IMG/VR virus record: IMGVR_UViG_3300045963_000039
Location: 1-52,295 of that record
Reading direction: 5' to 3' (one strand)
Length of the DNA stretch: 52,295 bases
Origin: a virus
Shown: positions 44,101 to 51,388 of the stretch, piece after piece
Position numbering within the stretch: the first letter of the stretch is position 1
How the letters are laid out: each line of letters starts with the position of its first letter
Notes under the pieces: model-generated
What the model was told of the DNA's origin: nothing
Databases searched by the model: none
Seen by the model: only the letters and a program-made list of their open reading frames with translations
Position numbers and translations under genes: made by a program

Positions 44101-44647
44101 AAACTTTAAGGTGGATGGAGGTGAGAGCCCTATTTCAACTGGAATAAAGTCAGGTGGTACAGTTCTTAATAAGTTTGGATTTTTAGGAGGCCCTACTCCT
44201 AGTGCAATCTCTGCTATGCTATCTGGTAAGGATAAGTTTACTGGACAATCTATTATAACTCCAGGTGCTTCAGCTTCTCAGCAGTTAGGGGAAAGTATGA
44301 CATTTGCATATAATATGATAACTCCAGCATGGCTAAGTAGTCATGGTTGGTTTGCTAAGATGTATGATGCTTTTAAAGATAAACCTACTACCAATAAGTT
44401 TGGGGATATTAAGTTTACTCCATTACAAGCAGTAGCAGATATAACAGGCTTTAGAGCTACATCAGTAAATGTACAAGCTGGGCTCCAGAATAGAAAGACT
44501 GGATTTGAATACAGACTTAAAGAAACAGCAACTCTTCGATCTAAGATCATTCATGATCCTAATGAGACTAATAAGGCTGCTAAATTAAGAGATGTAGCTC
44601 AGAGAGAGAAACTTATTCGTATACAGATGAGTGAAGCTTTAAAGTAA
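38156..44647 (+). CDS. Giant polyvalent virion protein: GGDEF, zincin and LPD38-like parts
   Basis: 2163 residues. In order: small-residue-rich hydrophobic stretches at about 138-188, 245-270 and 326-348 (possible membrane insertion); a disordered linker; a GGDEF-like domain at about 675-820 with TGLPNKKAF, VDIDSLKYINDNLGHDAGNEL and S-G-D-E at 739-742 (the first Gly of the signature is Ser; the metal acids are kept); a coiled coil near 880-940; a zincin metalloprotease motif HEVIGH at 1065-1070; a long helical region; and a C-terminal part with VALNPGSWVRNTFGNFALLD and ALPDYYRTNPGVAFLPF, resembling large-polyvalent-protein domain LPD38. Such proteins are packaged and ejected with DNA and act early in the cell. 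Domain names rest on motifs. Confidence 0.75.
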   Translation: MAALGQIDNNAVSKYLGTGKKLGSTPAQPSEELNALRTAASNVDSGDGQSTPGLARNLGKTFLSSTVNLGNATIESGRQLGLISNETANQQQKLGSESAQKLGQSTSPSFQKEAAKQIFDENGKYTGDFSGTTLLHRLVSSTPDLLATVGPAGLASKGLKALGASSKIAGALGAGAAEGVVAGAEGASQKRGEVLNTPIEQLRNSPEFQSSLVSQDQSIPLDQREQKAREDIAGKAASDVFGQTAASTGIIGVATGGGALGSILASSGGKITKSIIKSVGKGFAEEALQEAPQSYNEQLISNAATKKYVDPNKNIMDGTLNALAEGAVTGGVLGGVGAGGAHVTGSIGSKPVDHSEAVQDLNPLTGEKFQNKDVINAYTKYNNTFKNVGDTQAPAYQEIYNAAKTNLDGIIQKEQESSQPDAIKVSEAKTVLDLIQRSHESLSKQEDLVKQQDQEATKQVDEATKVTPESFNPDNLSGTANVTDSSPAAIDNTVSPEAPNVNDITSAFDNKTTIQPIEGINANQIESTATTDVSSGAQPQVQEASGPTSESSTGLHTSGQETGQTQEQKVGNNGSKIIQSQIENLDNTIKQLPKDSEELPNIIARRDALVTHLNTNNNLESIVDSSKVSQSTPEPVLDRRDNTSKRDRYSKLILDRKIAENRTLKSDLADANKELRTSSVTGLPNKKAFTELAPPPFVASVDIDSLKYINDNLGHDAGNELLKTVAKVIAKHSDAYHISGDEILVRGNSQQELETQLRAAQTELRSGEHIITGDKATFNKPGFSYGIAPVSQDVPSAVKQSDLSMLDNKIAREATGERAARGEKPDGFQDIALTPAEEDVKIKSLSNIQSIKDALESEEVTVDNGVIEDNSIEPNLSPYSLEDLHTLDQVVEAIYNKDLEIKEAKDNGESLEVRKSLQQERTQLGLKKAEIEGVTRTTPVKVSPKNNLFNDEIDEDDNGDFTEISFDTSGSIFQSKTTFEQNKTTLKRLTDSLKKSVLDNISFHYIEDFNTHDWANEPNMSNSIKSRTFSSKERAFIVTSKGKSSVYFNDKLIDSTERLVGTFAHEVIGHFGLRKIFTNRNDEISGSRTGYDTFLLDLVNNNPKMRADILSLLPRWKTYLMDYNLSRPENHINTLSSDQVIQFGREKVPVEVAIKLADEYMAELAKAKFLNRQFVDKEVGLGASLGKKRSALRIQRDNWFNGFIRKVRHMFRRVFGDVFANNISDQDLEQVIAKSVDDQFEVLSDKYLDTPFDSSNYLVYGGLDTPETNIPYQSNGEVQFDSEELDEDLITHKMTLIDDTSAFITGTLDGFGSLSDTIRSKAWKVINQKINDSPILASFKTFGNMSYQDAYTSMQNIFKGNISQVEKSTHALAKALNGLNALQNQAVFEYFTTKDAQVDSLPLTPIQKNIVKNAKDNIRNVGRSLADLNIINKDSFEKNEDAYLHTVYLKYVDQYRGSNKKTSMLSWAKSQKNLSEREKLALGQIKDVKFLVPETLGVLLRDHTLLTMFSTLNQMSNENNLFWVMTNNAKIKYGTTKLDIDSAYEQLDRNNFIIDQHSKVDKNTFGTTDTQIEQLKKDTESLKVNIDAVENAILSQAHSHALSNNQTTEQDKHAFLRQHYVRLPKKPQLGRLSNKWVRKEIANDLDAITSAYTLHDKNTIERFFAQGGTLERINRFWKMSMVALNPGSWVRNTFGNFALLDLSTSTNKAKLIGMLHQEISGTLSGNQSEYWRLADQYGLFGSTWSAVELQDIYNNYGDDLKKAQIEFHARENTPIDQALHFTDERLLAFGRIAGHKIGNSTSKAYALLEGTFKTVSFRDYIQQWESQNKDQYPNGYKDQQLTASQRQIIFSKAASHANESLFDYSQVNSMVKTLRRVPFGAPFITFSYKAGPAAIKAMVNHPIKFAQYATLPALLTTIAMMANDWDDDDIAKFRQALPDYYRTNPGVAFLPFKDKVGRVQILPLDYIIPWSQYTTAARAVYENFKVDGGESPISTGIKSGGTVLNKFGFLGGPTPSAISAMLSGKDKFTGQSIITPGASASQQLGESMTFAYNMITPAWLSSHGWFAKMYDAFKDKPTTNKFGDIKFTPLQAVADITGFRATSVNVQAGLQNRKTGFEYRLKETATLRSKIIHDPNETNKAAKLRDVAQREKLIRIQMSEALK

Positions 44648-44665
44648 TTAAATTTTAGACAAAAT

Positions 44666-44714
44666 AAAACCCCTATAGATCTAGTAGAATATACTAAGTC
44701 TGTAGGGGTTTTTT
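44666..44714. terminator. Bidirectional terminator between convergent blocks
   Basis: AAAACCCCTA(T)AGA at 44666-44679 pairs with TCTGTAGGGGTTTT from 44699, with six T residues ending at 44714 on the plus strand and a complementary A-tract for the minus strand. It separates the rightward late block from the leftward nucleotide-metabolism block. Confidence 0.9.
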
Positions 44715-44719
44715 ATTGT

Positions 44720-44920
44720 CTAGAGATTACAGAATATTAGATCAGCATATGCTTTCTCTAAAGCTTCTTCTTCTATCATCTTCTCTGTTTCTATATTATC
44801 CTGAACTAATCCAATAAATACATTCTGTAAGTATTCTCCTAAATGAGGGTTTCTATTTAGAAGCCATTGCTTATCAAAGAATGCATTATCAACATGAGTT
44901 CTTTCATTACGATCTATCAT
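44720..44920 (-). CDS. Unknown small protein (66 aa)
   Basis: A charged, probably helical protein (RNERTHVDNAFFDKQWLL, EEEALEKAYADLIF). Its start has an ATGA overlap with the preceding gene and its stop is followed by the bidirectional terminator. No family recognised. Confidence 0.65.
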   Translation of the reverse strand: MIDRNERTHVDNAFFDKQWLLNRNPHLGEYLQNVFIGLVQDNIETEKMIEEEALEKAYADLIFCNL

Positions 44921-45555
44921 CTCACTACCTCTATTTTCTCTATAGGATATATTATATCTAATGTACCATCTTTAAGAAGCTTCGCCATTTCTCCTTTCTT
45001 TATAATACTATCTCTTATTTTCTTAGCTGACTTATGAGAGGTAGTATATATTAAGATCTCAGCATTAGCTGGAGAGTATACTTTAGAGAGTTTATATATC
45101 TTCTTACGAAGAAGTTCAGGTTGAAACTTGGCTAGGCCTTCCTTTATAATCTTCTTCATTCTTGTATAGAAGGTATACTCCCATTTCCACTCTAAAGACT
45201 CACCTCTTCTAATCTCATTAATCTTACAAGGGGCCATATCATATAACTTAGCAACTTTAATAGAAGGATCATAAGAACTCAATATAAAGAGGACATCAGC
45301 ACTTGTTAATTTACCACGAGGATTATGTACAAAGTAACCTGCCTTAGGTCCTTGTCTAGCAAATGCATATATCCTTCTCTCTTTATCTAACTCTTCTTTT
45401 GTTAAAGATTTATTAGATACAGCATAATCTAATATCTTATATAGATATTCAGATGTCATATCAAAAGCTTCTTTAAGTTCCTCCTCAGTACCTTCTGGCT
45501 TTTGATCATACCAATATTTTCTAGTTTTCTGAGCTTCTCTTCTTCTCTCTTGCAT
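44917..45555 (-). CDS. Unknown protein with possible helix-turn-helix (212 aa)
   Basis: Basic at both ends. The centre VAKLYDMAPCKINEIRRGES resembles the helix-turn-helix 'IRRG' element that ends many phage DNA-binding or homing proteins, but no nuclease motif is visible. Possibly a DNA-binding regulator; assignment is weak. Confidence 0.6.
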   Translation of the reverse strand: MQERRREAQKTRKYWYDQKPEGTEEELKEAFDMTSEYLYKILDYAVSNKSLTKEELDKERRIYAFARQGPKAGYFVHNPRGKLTSADVLFILSSYDPSIKVAKLYDMAPCKINEIRRGESLEWKWEYTFYTRMKKIIKEGLAKFQPELLRKKIYKLSKVYSPANAEILIYTTSHKSAKKIRDSIIKKGEMAKLLKDGTLDIIYPIEKIEVVR

Positions 45556-45558
45556 TTA

Positions 45559-45723
45559 CTATTTCTCAGTTAAATCCGGTCTCATATCAGATGTACACAT
45601 AACATGCCTACTAGGATCACTAAATTGACTACAAGGGTTTCCTGAGTCTATCTCCATGAATAACCACCCTACCAGCATTAAACCTAATACAAATATTCCA
45701 AACGCATTAATCATTTCATTCAT
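45559..45723 (-). CDS. Small single-span membrane protein (54 aa)
   Basis: Starts MNEMINAFGIFVLGLMLVGW, giving one transmembrane segment, then a short hydrophilic part with two Cys. Sits between nrdA and the 212-aa gene. Its stop is three bases before the next start. Function unknown. Confidence 0.5.
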   Translation of the reverse strand: MNEMINAFGIFVLGLMLVGWLFMEIDSGNPCSQFSDPSRHVMCTSDMRPDLTEK

Positions 45724-45725
45724 AA

Positions 45726-47408
45726 TTAGCCCTCACAAGCTACACATTCACCTTTACTGGTACTAACACCAGACTCACTTCTTATATAGTATAAAGATTT
45801 AATGTTGGGGTCTTTGAAGGCCATTTGATGAACTTCAGATATATACCCTTCATCTTCATCAGCACTAAAGAATAGATTGATAGACTGAGCTTGATCTATA
45901 TATCTCTGTCTAGTAGATGCCATTCGTATGATGGCCTTCTGATCTATTTCAAATGCGGTCTTAAATACATCCTTCTCATGATCTGATAACCAATCAACTC
46001 CTTGTACACTTCCTTTATTCTTTATAATATCTGAAATAGTTTCTTTAGAATATACCCCCTTCTCTTTCATAACTTTAAGAAGAGAGGGATTCACTCTATC
46101 CATTTCTCCTGATGCACTGCCTTGTATATAGGCATTCTTATATATAGGCTCTATACCTTGACTAACTCCACCGCATATCAACGATGAGGAGAGATTAGGA
46201 GCTATAGCTAATAGAGTAGAGTTTGCTCTTCCTGTAGCAAATGTAACCTTACACTCTTTAAATACATCTACTAACCATCTACTAGCATTATTGCTTTCAT
46301 GATATATCTCTTTAAATAATTCTATATTCTTAAGATGTGCTTCTAAACTCTCAAAAGGAATACTCTTATCTTGTAGATATGTATGGAAACCTAATGCTCC
46401 TAATCCTAAAGCCATATGATTACGTGTAAAGTTTACAGCTTTCTCTAGACCTTTTATCTTAGACCCAATCTCTATAAAGTTTAATGCTACACAATGCAGA
46501 AATACTATGCTATCAAAGATTGTATCTGTATCTTTCCACTCATCATATTTAGAAAGATTAAGTGAAGATAATACGCAAGTAAAAGTTTCATCATGATTTG
46601 ATGGAAGAGCTATTTCTGTACAAAGATTAGAGGCTAGGATTGGCATATCAACATAGAAATCTGGAGCTAGTCTATTCACTTTATCTGTAAAGAAGTAATA
46701 ACCTTTACCAGAGATCATTTTTAACTTTAGAGACTTCTGATAACGATCTATAGCATCAGGATCTCCTTTATCTAATCTATCTATAAAATCATCAGATATA
46801 CACCAACCAATATTAGCATCATCAGGATTCTTAGATATATAGTTTAATAGCTCATAGAAATCATCATGATCTATGGGTAGATAGCCAGCCCATGCACCTC
46901 TTCTACTTCCTTGATTAATATCTCTGCTAACTTGAACGAAGTCTTTGAAGACTGGCAAAACTCCAGAACTACTCCCTCTCATACCAGTTATCTTACTTCC
47001 TCTAGGTCTAATATCTCCTAGATAGCCTGAAGTACCAAACCCATTTTTAGAGAGAAGTGCAGCTTCTAATTGTCCTTCATAGAAACCATAAACACTATCA
47101 TCTATATACCCTCCAGAACAAGATACAGGACAACCTTTACTTCTTCCCATACTAGAAAGAACTGGAGTAGATGCCGCTAACCAACCATTCCAAAGTAGAT
47201 TGAAGAACTTCTTATTCCAGTAAGGTCTCTCTGGCATATATCTGGAAGCAGTCCTTGCTATCATTTGGAATCTAGCTTTGAGAGTCTCTCCTTCTTCTAG
47301 ATACTTATCCTTAAGCATTTGATAGGAGTTAGTTGTTACCCATTCTGGCATCTCTCCAGCATCTTGTAACTCTTTCCTCTCTTTAGATAATTGTTTATAC
47401 AGATTCAT
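45726..47408 (-). CDS. nrdA: Ribonucleotide reductase large subunit, class I
   Basis: 560 residues. The active-site motif SNLCTEIALP (Asn261, Cys263, Glu265) carries the thiyl-radical Cys and catalytic Glu; redox Cys partners are probably near CPVSC (93-97) and Cys278 (FTCVLSSLNL). The radical-transfer Tyr pair is in KSLYYIRSE near the end and the C-terminal swapping cysteines are in ECVACEG. It lacks an N-terminal ATP-cone, so dATP inhibition is not expected, common in phage enzymes. It reduces NDPs to dNDPs with the subunit encoded next door; the ends of the two genes touch. Confidence 0.95.
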   Translation of the reverse strand: MNLYKQLSKERKELQDAGEMPEWVTTNSYQMLKDKYLEEGETLKARFQMIARTASRYMPERPYWNKKFFNLLWNGWLAASTPVLSSMGRSKGCPVSCSGGYIDDSVYGFYEGQLEAALLSKNGFGTSGYLGDIRPRGSKITGMRGSSSGVLPVFKDFVQVSRDINQGSRRGAWAGYLPIDHDDFYELLNYISKNPDDANIGWCISDDFIDRLDKGDPDAIDRYQKSLKLKMISGKGYYFFTDKVNRLAPDFYVDMPILASNLCTEIALPSNHDETFTCVLSSLNLSKYDEWKDTDTIFDSIVFLHCVALNFIEIGSKIKGLEKAVNFTRNHMALGLGALGFHTYLQDKSIPFESLEAHLKNIELFKEIYHESNNASRWLVDVFKECKVTFATGRANSTLLAIAPNLSSSLICGGVSQGIEPIYKNAYIQGSASGEMDRVNPSLLKVMKEKGVYSKETISDIIKNKGSVQGVDWLSDHEKDVFKTAFEIDQKAIIRMASTRQRYIDQAQSINLFFSADEDEGYISEVHQMAFKDPNIKSLYYIRSESGVSTSKGECVACEG

Positions 47409-48421
47409 TAAGAGACCTCATAGTTTACTAAAGACCCACTCCACTTAAATGCGGTCTCACTCCAATTTCTATTATAATCTGACCCCTGACGAACAAAGAA
47501 ATCATGGAGTACAGAACTATTCAAGTTATTATAAAACCAATCTTTAATAGGATTATATTTAGGTAAATAAATCGGTTTAATATTTAATTGAGATAAACAA
47601 ATATCTAATCTAGATTCTACAAAGTTTATAAGTTGATGAGCTGTTATCCCTTTTATCTCACCTCTCTCAAATATCTTATTAATGATTACAGTTTCATGTT
47701 CTAATATAATCTTAGAAGTATCTACTATATCTTCTACAAGCTCTGTAATATTGAAATTAGGATTCTCGGATAGAACTTCAGATAGGTACGTGTTATATAA
47801 CCAAGCACCTCCTTGACTATGAAGATCTTCATCTTGTGCAGAGAAGTTAATACCAGCATTAATATTGACAAGTTTATTCTTTCCTTGTGTTTGAAAGTGC
47901 TTAATAAAAGCAAATGAACTATAAAGTACAGCCCCTTCTATCATAGAGAAAATTGCTATACTCTTCAATCTATTAAAATGTGTATCTCTTTTTTCAACTC
48001 GCTTTCCTATCCACTTCATTCTATTAGTTAATATAGGATCATCTAAGTATGAGTTATAAAACTCATCAGTATCCAAACCTAGCAGCTCATTAAGTCTACT
48101 ATAGAATGGTGCATGAACACCTAACTCCATAAAAGAGAATGTAGCTGCCATACGCTGAATATCAGGGCGAGGGAAGATACTAGAAATATAGTCTTTCCAG
48201 TATTCGTTCCCAACTGACAACTCGTAGATTGTAAAAAGCTTAAGAACAGAGATGATACCATGATACTCACTAGCAGTAAAATTAGTTTTAAGATCATGTA
48301 TATCCTTTTCTATTTCTATTTCATCTGGCAACCAGAAGATTTCAGATTGTTGTCTAGCAAATGAGACAGCCTGTGGATAGTCTATTGTATATGTAGATTT
48401 AGGTTGTAGAATTTTTATCAA
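47408..48421 (-). CDS. nrdB: Ribonucleotide reductase small subunit, class I
   Basis: 337 residues from a TTG start at 48421 preceded by ACGAGG. Metal ligands by pattern: Glu67 (IYELSVGNEYW), Glu99 and His103 (FMELGVHAPFY), Glu162 (MIEGAVLYSSF), Glu198 and His201 (AQDEDLHSQGG). Tyr107 lies four residues after His103, matching the radical Tyr of E. coli NrdB. The Glu99-His103 spacing is four rather than the usual three. The stop touches the nrdA start. Confidence 0.92.
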   Translation of the reverse strand: MIKILQPKSTYTIDYPQAVSFARQQSEIFWLPDEIEIEKDIHDLKTNFTASEYHGIISVLKLFTIYELSVGNEYWKDYISSIFPRPDIQRMAATFSFMELGVHAPFYSRLNELLGLDTDEFYNSYLDDPILTNRMKWIGKRVEKRDTHFNRLKSIAIFSMIEGAVLYSSFAFIKHFQTQGKNKLVNINAGINFSAQDEDLHSQGGAWLYNTYLSEVLSENPNFNITELVEDIVDTSKIILEHETVIINKIFERGEIKGITAHQLINFVESRLDICLSQLNIKPIYLPKYNPIKDWFYNNLNSSVLHDFFVRQGSDYNRNWSETAFKWSGSLVNYEVS

Positions 48422-48551
48422 ATAATAACCTCGTTAGTTTGCCTATTAAAAATATAATAGATGTAAAAAATATACTTAGTAAAATAAAATCTGAAAGAGT
48501 GGCTATATTAAATATATAATATATAAAGTAGTATAACAAATATAGATCCAT
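48399..48551 (-). CDS. Possible hydrophobic microprotein overlapping nrdB start (50 aa)
   Basis: ATG at 48551. Two hydrophobic stretches (LYLLYYFIYYIFNIA and ILLSIFFTSIIFLIG) followed by a basic end. The last 22 bases overlap the start of nrdB in another frame, which could couple nrdB translation. AT-rich DNA favours such hydrophobic frames by chance. Confidence 0.3.
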   Translation of the reverse strand: MDLYLLYYFIYYIFNIATLSDFILLSIFFTSIIFLIGKLTRLLFDKNSTT

Positions 48552-48561
48552 ATCTTAAACC

Positions 48562-48726
48562 CTATGAGTTGTTAATAAAGTGGATTACCGGCACTACTTC
48601 ATAATCAGATGATCCTTCTAAGATCATATACCTATGAACTTGGTCTAAGGTATCGAACCTAAGGATAGATTCGCATAACTCTCCATCTATAGCGATGATT
48701 CGATACTTTGTTGTTTCTGTTAGCAT
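48562..48726 (-). CDS. Small soluble protein (54 aa)
   Basis: ATG at 48726 with AGGAG upstream, directly after the protease gene. Starts MLTETTKYRIIAIDGELCES; beta-alpha-beta look. No family recognised. Confidence 0.6.
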   Translation of the reverse strand: MLTETTKYRIIAIDGELCESILRFDTLDQVHRYMILEGSSDYEVVPVIHFINNS

Positions 48727-48735
48727 TGGGTTCTC

Positions 48736-50403
48736 CTATGGTTTAGGTAAATTTGGATCAGTTGCTGACCATTGAATCTCATAACTAGCAGGTTGTACTT
48801 GGCTTAATGGGTCTTTAGTTGACCAGTATAGGAAGGAGCTATTAATAACAATAGTTTTACCGTTATTAATAATATACCAACCATTATCAGCACTATTCGG
48901 CATGTGTGCTTCTATTATCCCTATTAATGCATTTAATATTGGATCAGAAGTTGTAGTATTTCCTGTCCAACCTGTACCTAATGTTACTGGATACCATTTT
49001 TTATTAATAATTGGTTTACACTTCGGCAACTTCATCAGCTCATCCATGACCTTTTTAAAGTTAACTACTCCGGTTTTTACTTGGCTATTAGCTATATTAG
49101 TTATATGAGCTACTCTATTTAAAGCTTGATCTGGTAAGTTTTCCAAGAAGTCTTTTTTAAGCGGAGTAGCCGTAGCAGCCATAGCCTTATAGACGTCATC
49201 TCTATTAACCGAAGGGCACTGATCTTTAATTAGCGTACCCATTGCTGCCGAATCACTAGTAGCAGTAGAAGAGCCACCATAATAAGCAGGTTTACTTGTA
49301 ACACCACCGCCATCAGTTACTTTCTGTGCAAGCCCACTCATGTGAACACAGAAGTCGGGCCCGTCTACTCCAGAATCGGATGCTAAGGTAACTGCTCCTA
49401 ATACTGGATTATCAACACACATACCAACTCGTAAGATACTAGGGTTATACTTCTTACCGTGATCAGTAAACCCATTATTGCCCATTGCTTGGAATACTAG
49501 TGTATTATGCTTACTAGCAATAGAAGTCATCATGGCATCTTCTTCTGGCCTATTACCGTTAGCCTTATCTTCTGAGAGTGATACCACTGACTGATCTGTA
49601 TGTGCTGGAAAATTTAACTCCGCATCTACTTGTGTAAGCCCTGCCTCTATATCTCTATCCGCAATATCAGCACCCTCAGATACAGCAACTGGAAATACTT
49701 TAGTCGTCTCATGTGTTAGACTACACACGTTATTATCCATAATATTTCCGTGCTCTTGTATTTCGCTAGGTAGTTTTTCATAAGGCTGTTGATATCCTTT
49801 AGCCTTAGCTGTACCGGTTACTTTACCAGGAAGTAGTTTAGGTGGGCATCCAATTACTCCAAATGGTTCATTCCGTTCCGAATCTACAACGTAAATTTTA
49901 GCTGGTACTCCATCTATACCTTTATGTGGGTAAACTTGTAGGAACTCATTAAGACCTAACCAGGTAGGTTCATCATAAACAGGTATACCAAAAGGCTCTG
50001 ATACTGTCCAGGTACTTTCTGCGGCGTTACCGATAAAAGTTAAACATTTATTATTTAACGTAAGCTTATTGGAAAATCTTTTTAAGATAGTCCTTAGGAA
50101 AACCTGGTATGACACAGCCCCTTTAGGTGTTACCCTATTCTTATACATAGCCATATAAAGAGGGTCAAGCTGAGGAGAGCTAATAACGTAGTCTATGTAG
50201 GTAACACCTAAAGATTTATGGGTTAAGCTAGCCTTATTATACATAGGCCCATCATTTAAAAATACGGAAGTACCCCTAGGCATCGACACTTGAGCCATGA
50301 AGTTTTTGTAAGTACAAGAAGGAGTTTTTGTAACATGAACGCCGAGTATAGGGGCTGCATTTAAACTTGAACAAAACAACATCAATATCAAAAGTTTCTT
50401 CAT
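48736..50403 (-). CDS. Secreted subtilisin-like serine protease (S8)
   Basis: 555 residues with a Sec signal peptide (MKKLLILMLFCSSLNAA, cleavage likely after Ala17). The catalytic residues occur in subtilase order: Asp174 in KIYVVDSERN, His218 in QEHGNIMD, oxyanion Asn309 in FQAMGNNGF, and Ser379 in YYGGSSTATSDSAA. These replace the common DSG, HGTH and GTSMA contexts, so the family is divergent. Several Cys pairs suit a periplasmic protein. About 150 residues precede the Asp, like a propeptide or N-domain, and about 110 follow the catalytic core. Base composition is less AT-rich than its neighbours, hinting at separate origin. The target is unknown; lysis or surface remodelling are possible. 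Confidence 0.8.
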   Translation of the reverse strand: MKKLLILMLFCSSLNAAPILGVHVTKTPSCTYKNFMAQVSMPRGTSVFLNDGPMYNKASLTHKSLGVTYIDYVISSPQLDPLYMAMYKNRVTPKGAVSYQVFLRTILKRFSNKLTLNNKCLTFIGNAAESTWTVSEPFGIPVYDEPTWLGLNEFLQVYPHKGIDGVPAKIYVVDSERNEPFGVIGCPPKLLPGKVTGTAKAKGYQQPYEKLPSEIQEHGNIMDNNVCSLTHETTKVFPVAVSEGADIADRDIEAGLTQVDAELNFPAHTDQSVVSLSEDKANGNRPEEDAMMTSIASKHNTLVFQAMGNNGFTDHGKKYNPSILRVGMCVDNPVLGAVTLASDSGVDGPDFCVHMSGLAQKVTDGGGVTSKPAYYGGSSTATSDSAAMGTLIKDQCPSVNRDDVYKAMAATATPLKKDFLENLPDQALNRVAHITNIANSQVKTGVVNFKKVMDELMKLPKCKPIINKKWYPVTLGTGWTGNTTTSDPILNALIGIIEAHMPNSADNGWYIINNGKTIVINSSFLYWSTKDPLSQVQPASYEIQWSATDPNLPKP

Positions 50404-50434
50404 TTTAACTCCTATTATTTATAGTGAAAAGGAT

Positions 50435-50453
50435 GCTCTGAATCTCACAGAGC
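50435..50453 (-). terminator. Weak hairpin after SleB-like gene
   Basis: GCTCTG (50435-50440) and CAGAGC (50448-50453) with a 7-base loop. On the minus strand only four T residues follow after a short gap, so termination would be partial. Confidence 0.4.
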
Positions 50454-50483
50454 TAGTATTTTTCTAATACCTAAATATACTCA

Positions 50484-50861
50484 TTAGTAATAAATCATGT
50501 TACTAATTCTAATCGGTTTATAGGGTGTATCAAATCTTTTACCTAGTCTTACATGGTTAAAGAATTTACGATTACCTATAGGATTGGCGTGTTTACCAAG
50601 TAAGTACTGATGAGCGATCTTTTTGGCCCTATTAAATGACTCTTCTTCGCTAATCTTTACATGACTTTTAGTCCATGAGAAAGCTTTCTTTTCATATACA
50701 ACTCTACAAATGGTAGTTGGATAGTCCTTATCAACAACTCGATTAAGTGTAATAGCTGCTACTGCGATCTGGCCTTTCAAAGACTCTCCCCTAGACTCAT
50801 GATAGATATTCATCGCTAAGCATAGAAGAGCTGCCTGTAGTATTATCCGTATCCTACCCAA
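50484..50861 (-). CDS. SleB-type cell wall hydrolase
   Basis: 125 residues. CLAMNIYHESRGESLKGQIA carries the catalytic Glu of the Hydrolase_2/SleB family, followed by VAAITLNRVVDKDYPTTICR and KKAFSWTKS. The family cleaves peptidoglycan glycan strands as a lytic transglycosylase. It is a second wall-degrading enzyme besides the GH108 protein. The start is unclear: TTG at 50861 lies inside the 20-codon frame 50843-50905, and an ATG comes only at residue 17, inside the catalytic domain. The N-terminus is hydrophobic but belongs to the first domain helix. Confidence 0.8.
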   Translation of the reverse strand: MGRIRIILQAALLCLAMNIYHESRGESLKGQIAVAAITLNRVVDKDYPTTICRVVYEKKAFSWTKSHVKISEEESFNRAKKIAHQYLLGKHANPIGNRKFFNHVRLGKRFDTPYKPIRISNMIYY

Positions 50862-50905
50862 CCTGCTACATCCTGTCTCAGATACTCTTTAGTTTTAATA
50901 GTCAT
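50843..50905 (-). CDS. Leader peptide (20 aa) overlapping the SleB-like gene
   Basis: ATG at 50905 with a strong GAGGAAA ribosome-binding site; reads MTIKTKEYLRQDVAGWVGYG then stop. It overlaps the first 19 bases of the SleB-like gene in another frame, suggesting translational coupling or, if a base is missing, a broken N-terminus of that protein. Confidence 0.5.
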   Translation of the reverse strand: MTIKTKEYLRQDVAGWVGYG

Positions 50906-50923
50906 AAAGTTTCCTCTATAGTT

Positions 50924-50948
50924 AAAAAAATACGGTTACGGTTCCGTA
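50924..50948 (-). terminator. Rho-independent terminator, leftward
   Basis: On the minus strand TACGG (50948-50944) pairs with CCGTA (50935-50931), followed by seven T residues (50930-50924). It ends the MazG/DUF5664 group. Confidence 0.75.
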
Positions 50949-50974
50949 GCAATCTAGCCGTTATAACATCTATG

Positions 50975-51388
50975 TTATTTTTCTACCTCCAACTCCCTTA
51001 AAGCTAGTTCAAGAACTGCCAAGGAATTCCAAGCTTTATGTGCCTTATGTAATAATCCTGAATCAGAATCGTAAGGCCCGTCTATCTCATCATAGAACTG
51101 ATGTCGTAGTTCAGCAGAGGTATATCTTCGGATGCCGTTAGGTACATGCAACCAACCATGCTCCGAATACTTCTTAGCTCCGAAGGTTCCTACTTTACCT
51201 ACTTCAATTAAAGCCCTACTAAAATCACCGAGTACCAAACCAAGATCAGGCTTTCCATGATCTAACTTAGCGCCTTTATCTTTACTAGAAAGTCCAGTTG
51301 GATCTGCCTCTTTTATAATAGTAGTATCTTCTCCATCAATATTATTATCTAAATTCTCAGTTACTAGAAATTTATATAGTTTCTGCAT
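50975..51388 (-). CDS. dATP/dGTP diphosphohydrolase-like (DUF5664) protein
   Basis: 137 residues. DKGAKLDHGKPDLGLVLGDF, GTFGAKKYSEHGWLHV and RHQFYDEIDG, plus HKAHKAWNSLAVLELAL, match the phage dATP/dGTP diphosphohydrolase N-terminal domain family. The helical acidic and His residues would bind metal and split dNTPs to dNMPs. With MazG and NrdAB it belongs to the dNTP-pool module. Its start overlaps the next gene's end. Confidence 0.75.
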   Translation of the reverse strand: MQKLYKFLVTENLDNNIDGEDTTIIKEADPTGLSSKDKGAKLDHGKPDLGLVLGDFSRALIEVGKVGTFGAKKYSEHGWLHVPNGIRRYTSAELRHQFYDEIDGPYDSDSGLLHKAHKAWNSLAVLELALRELEVEK

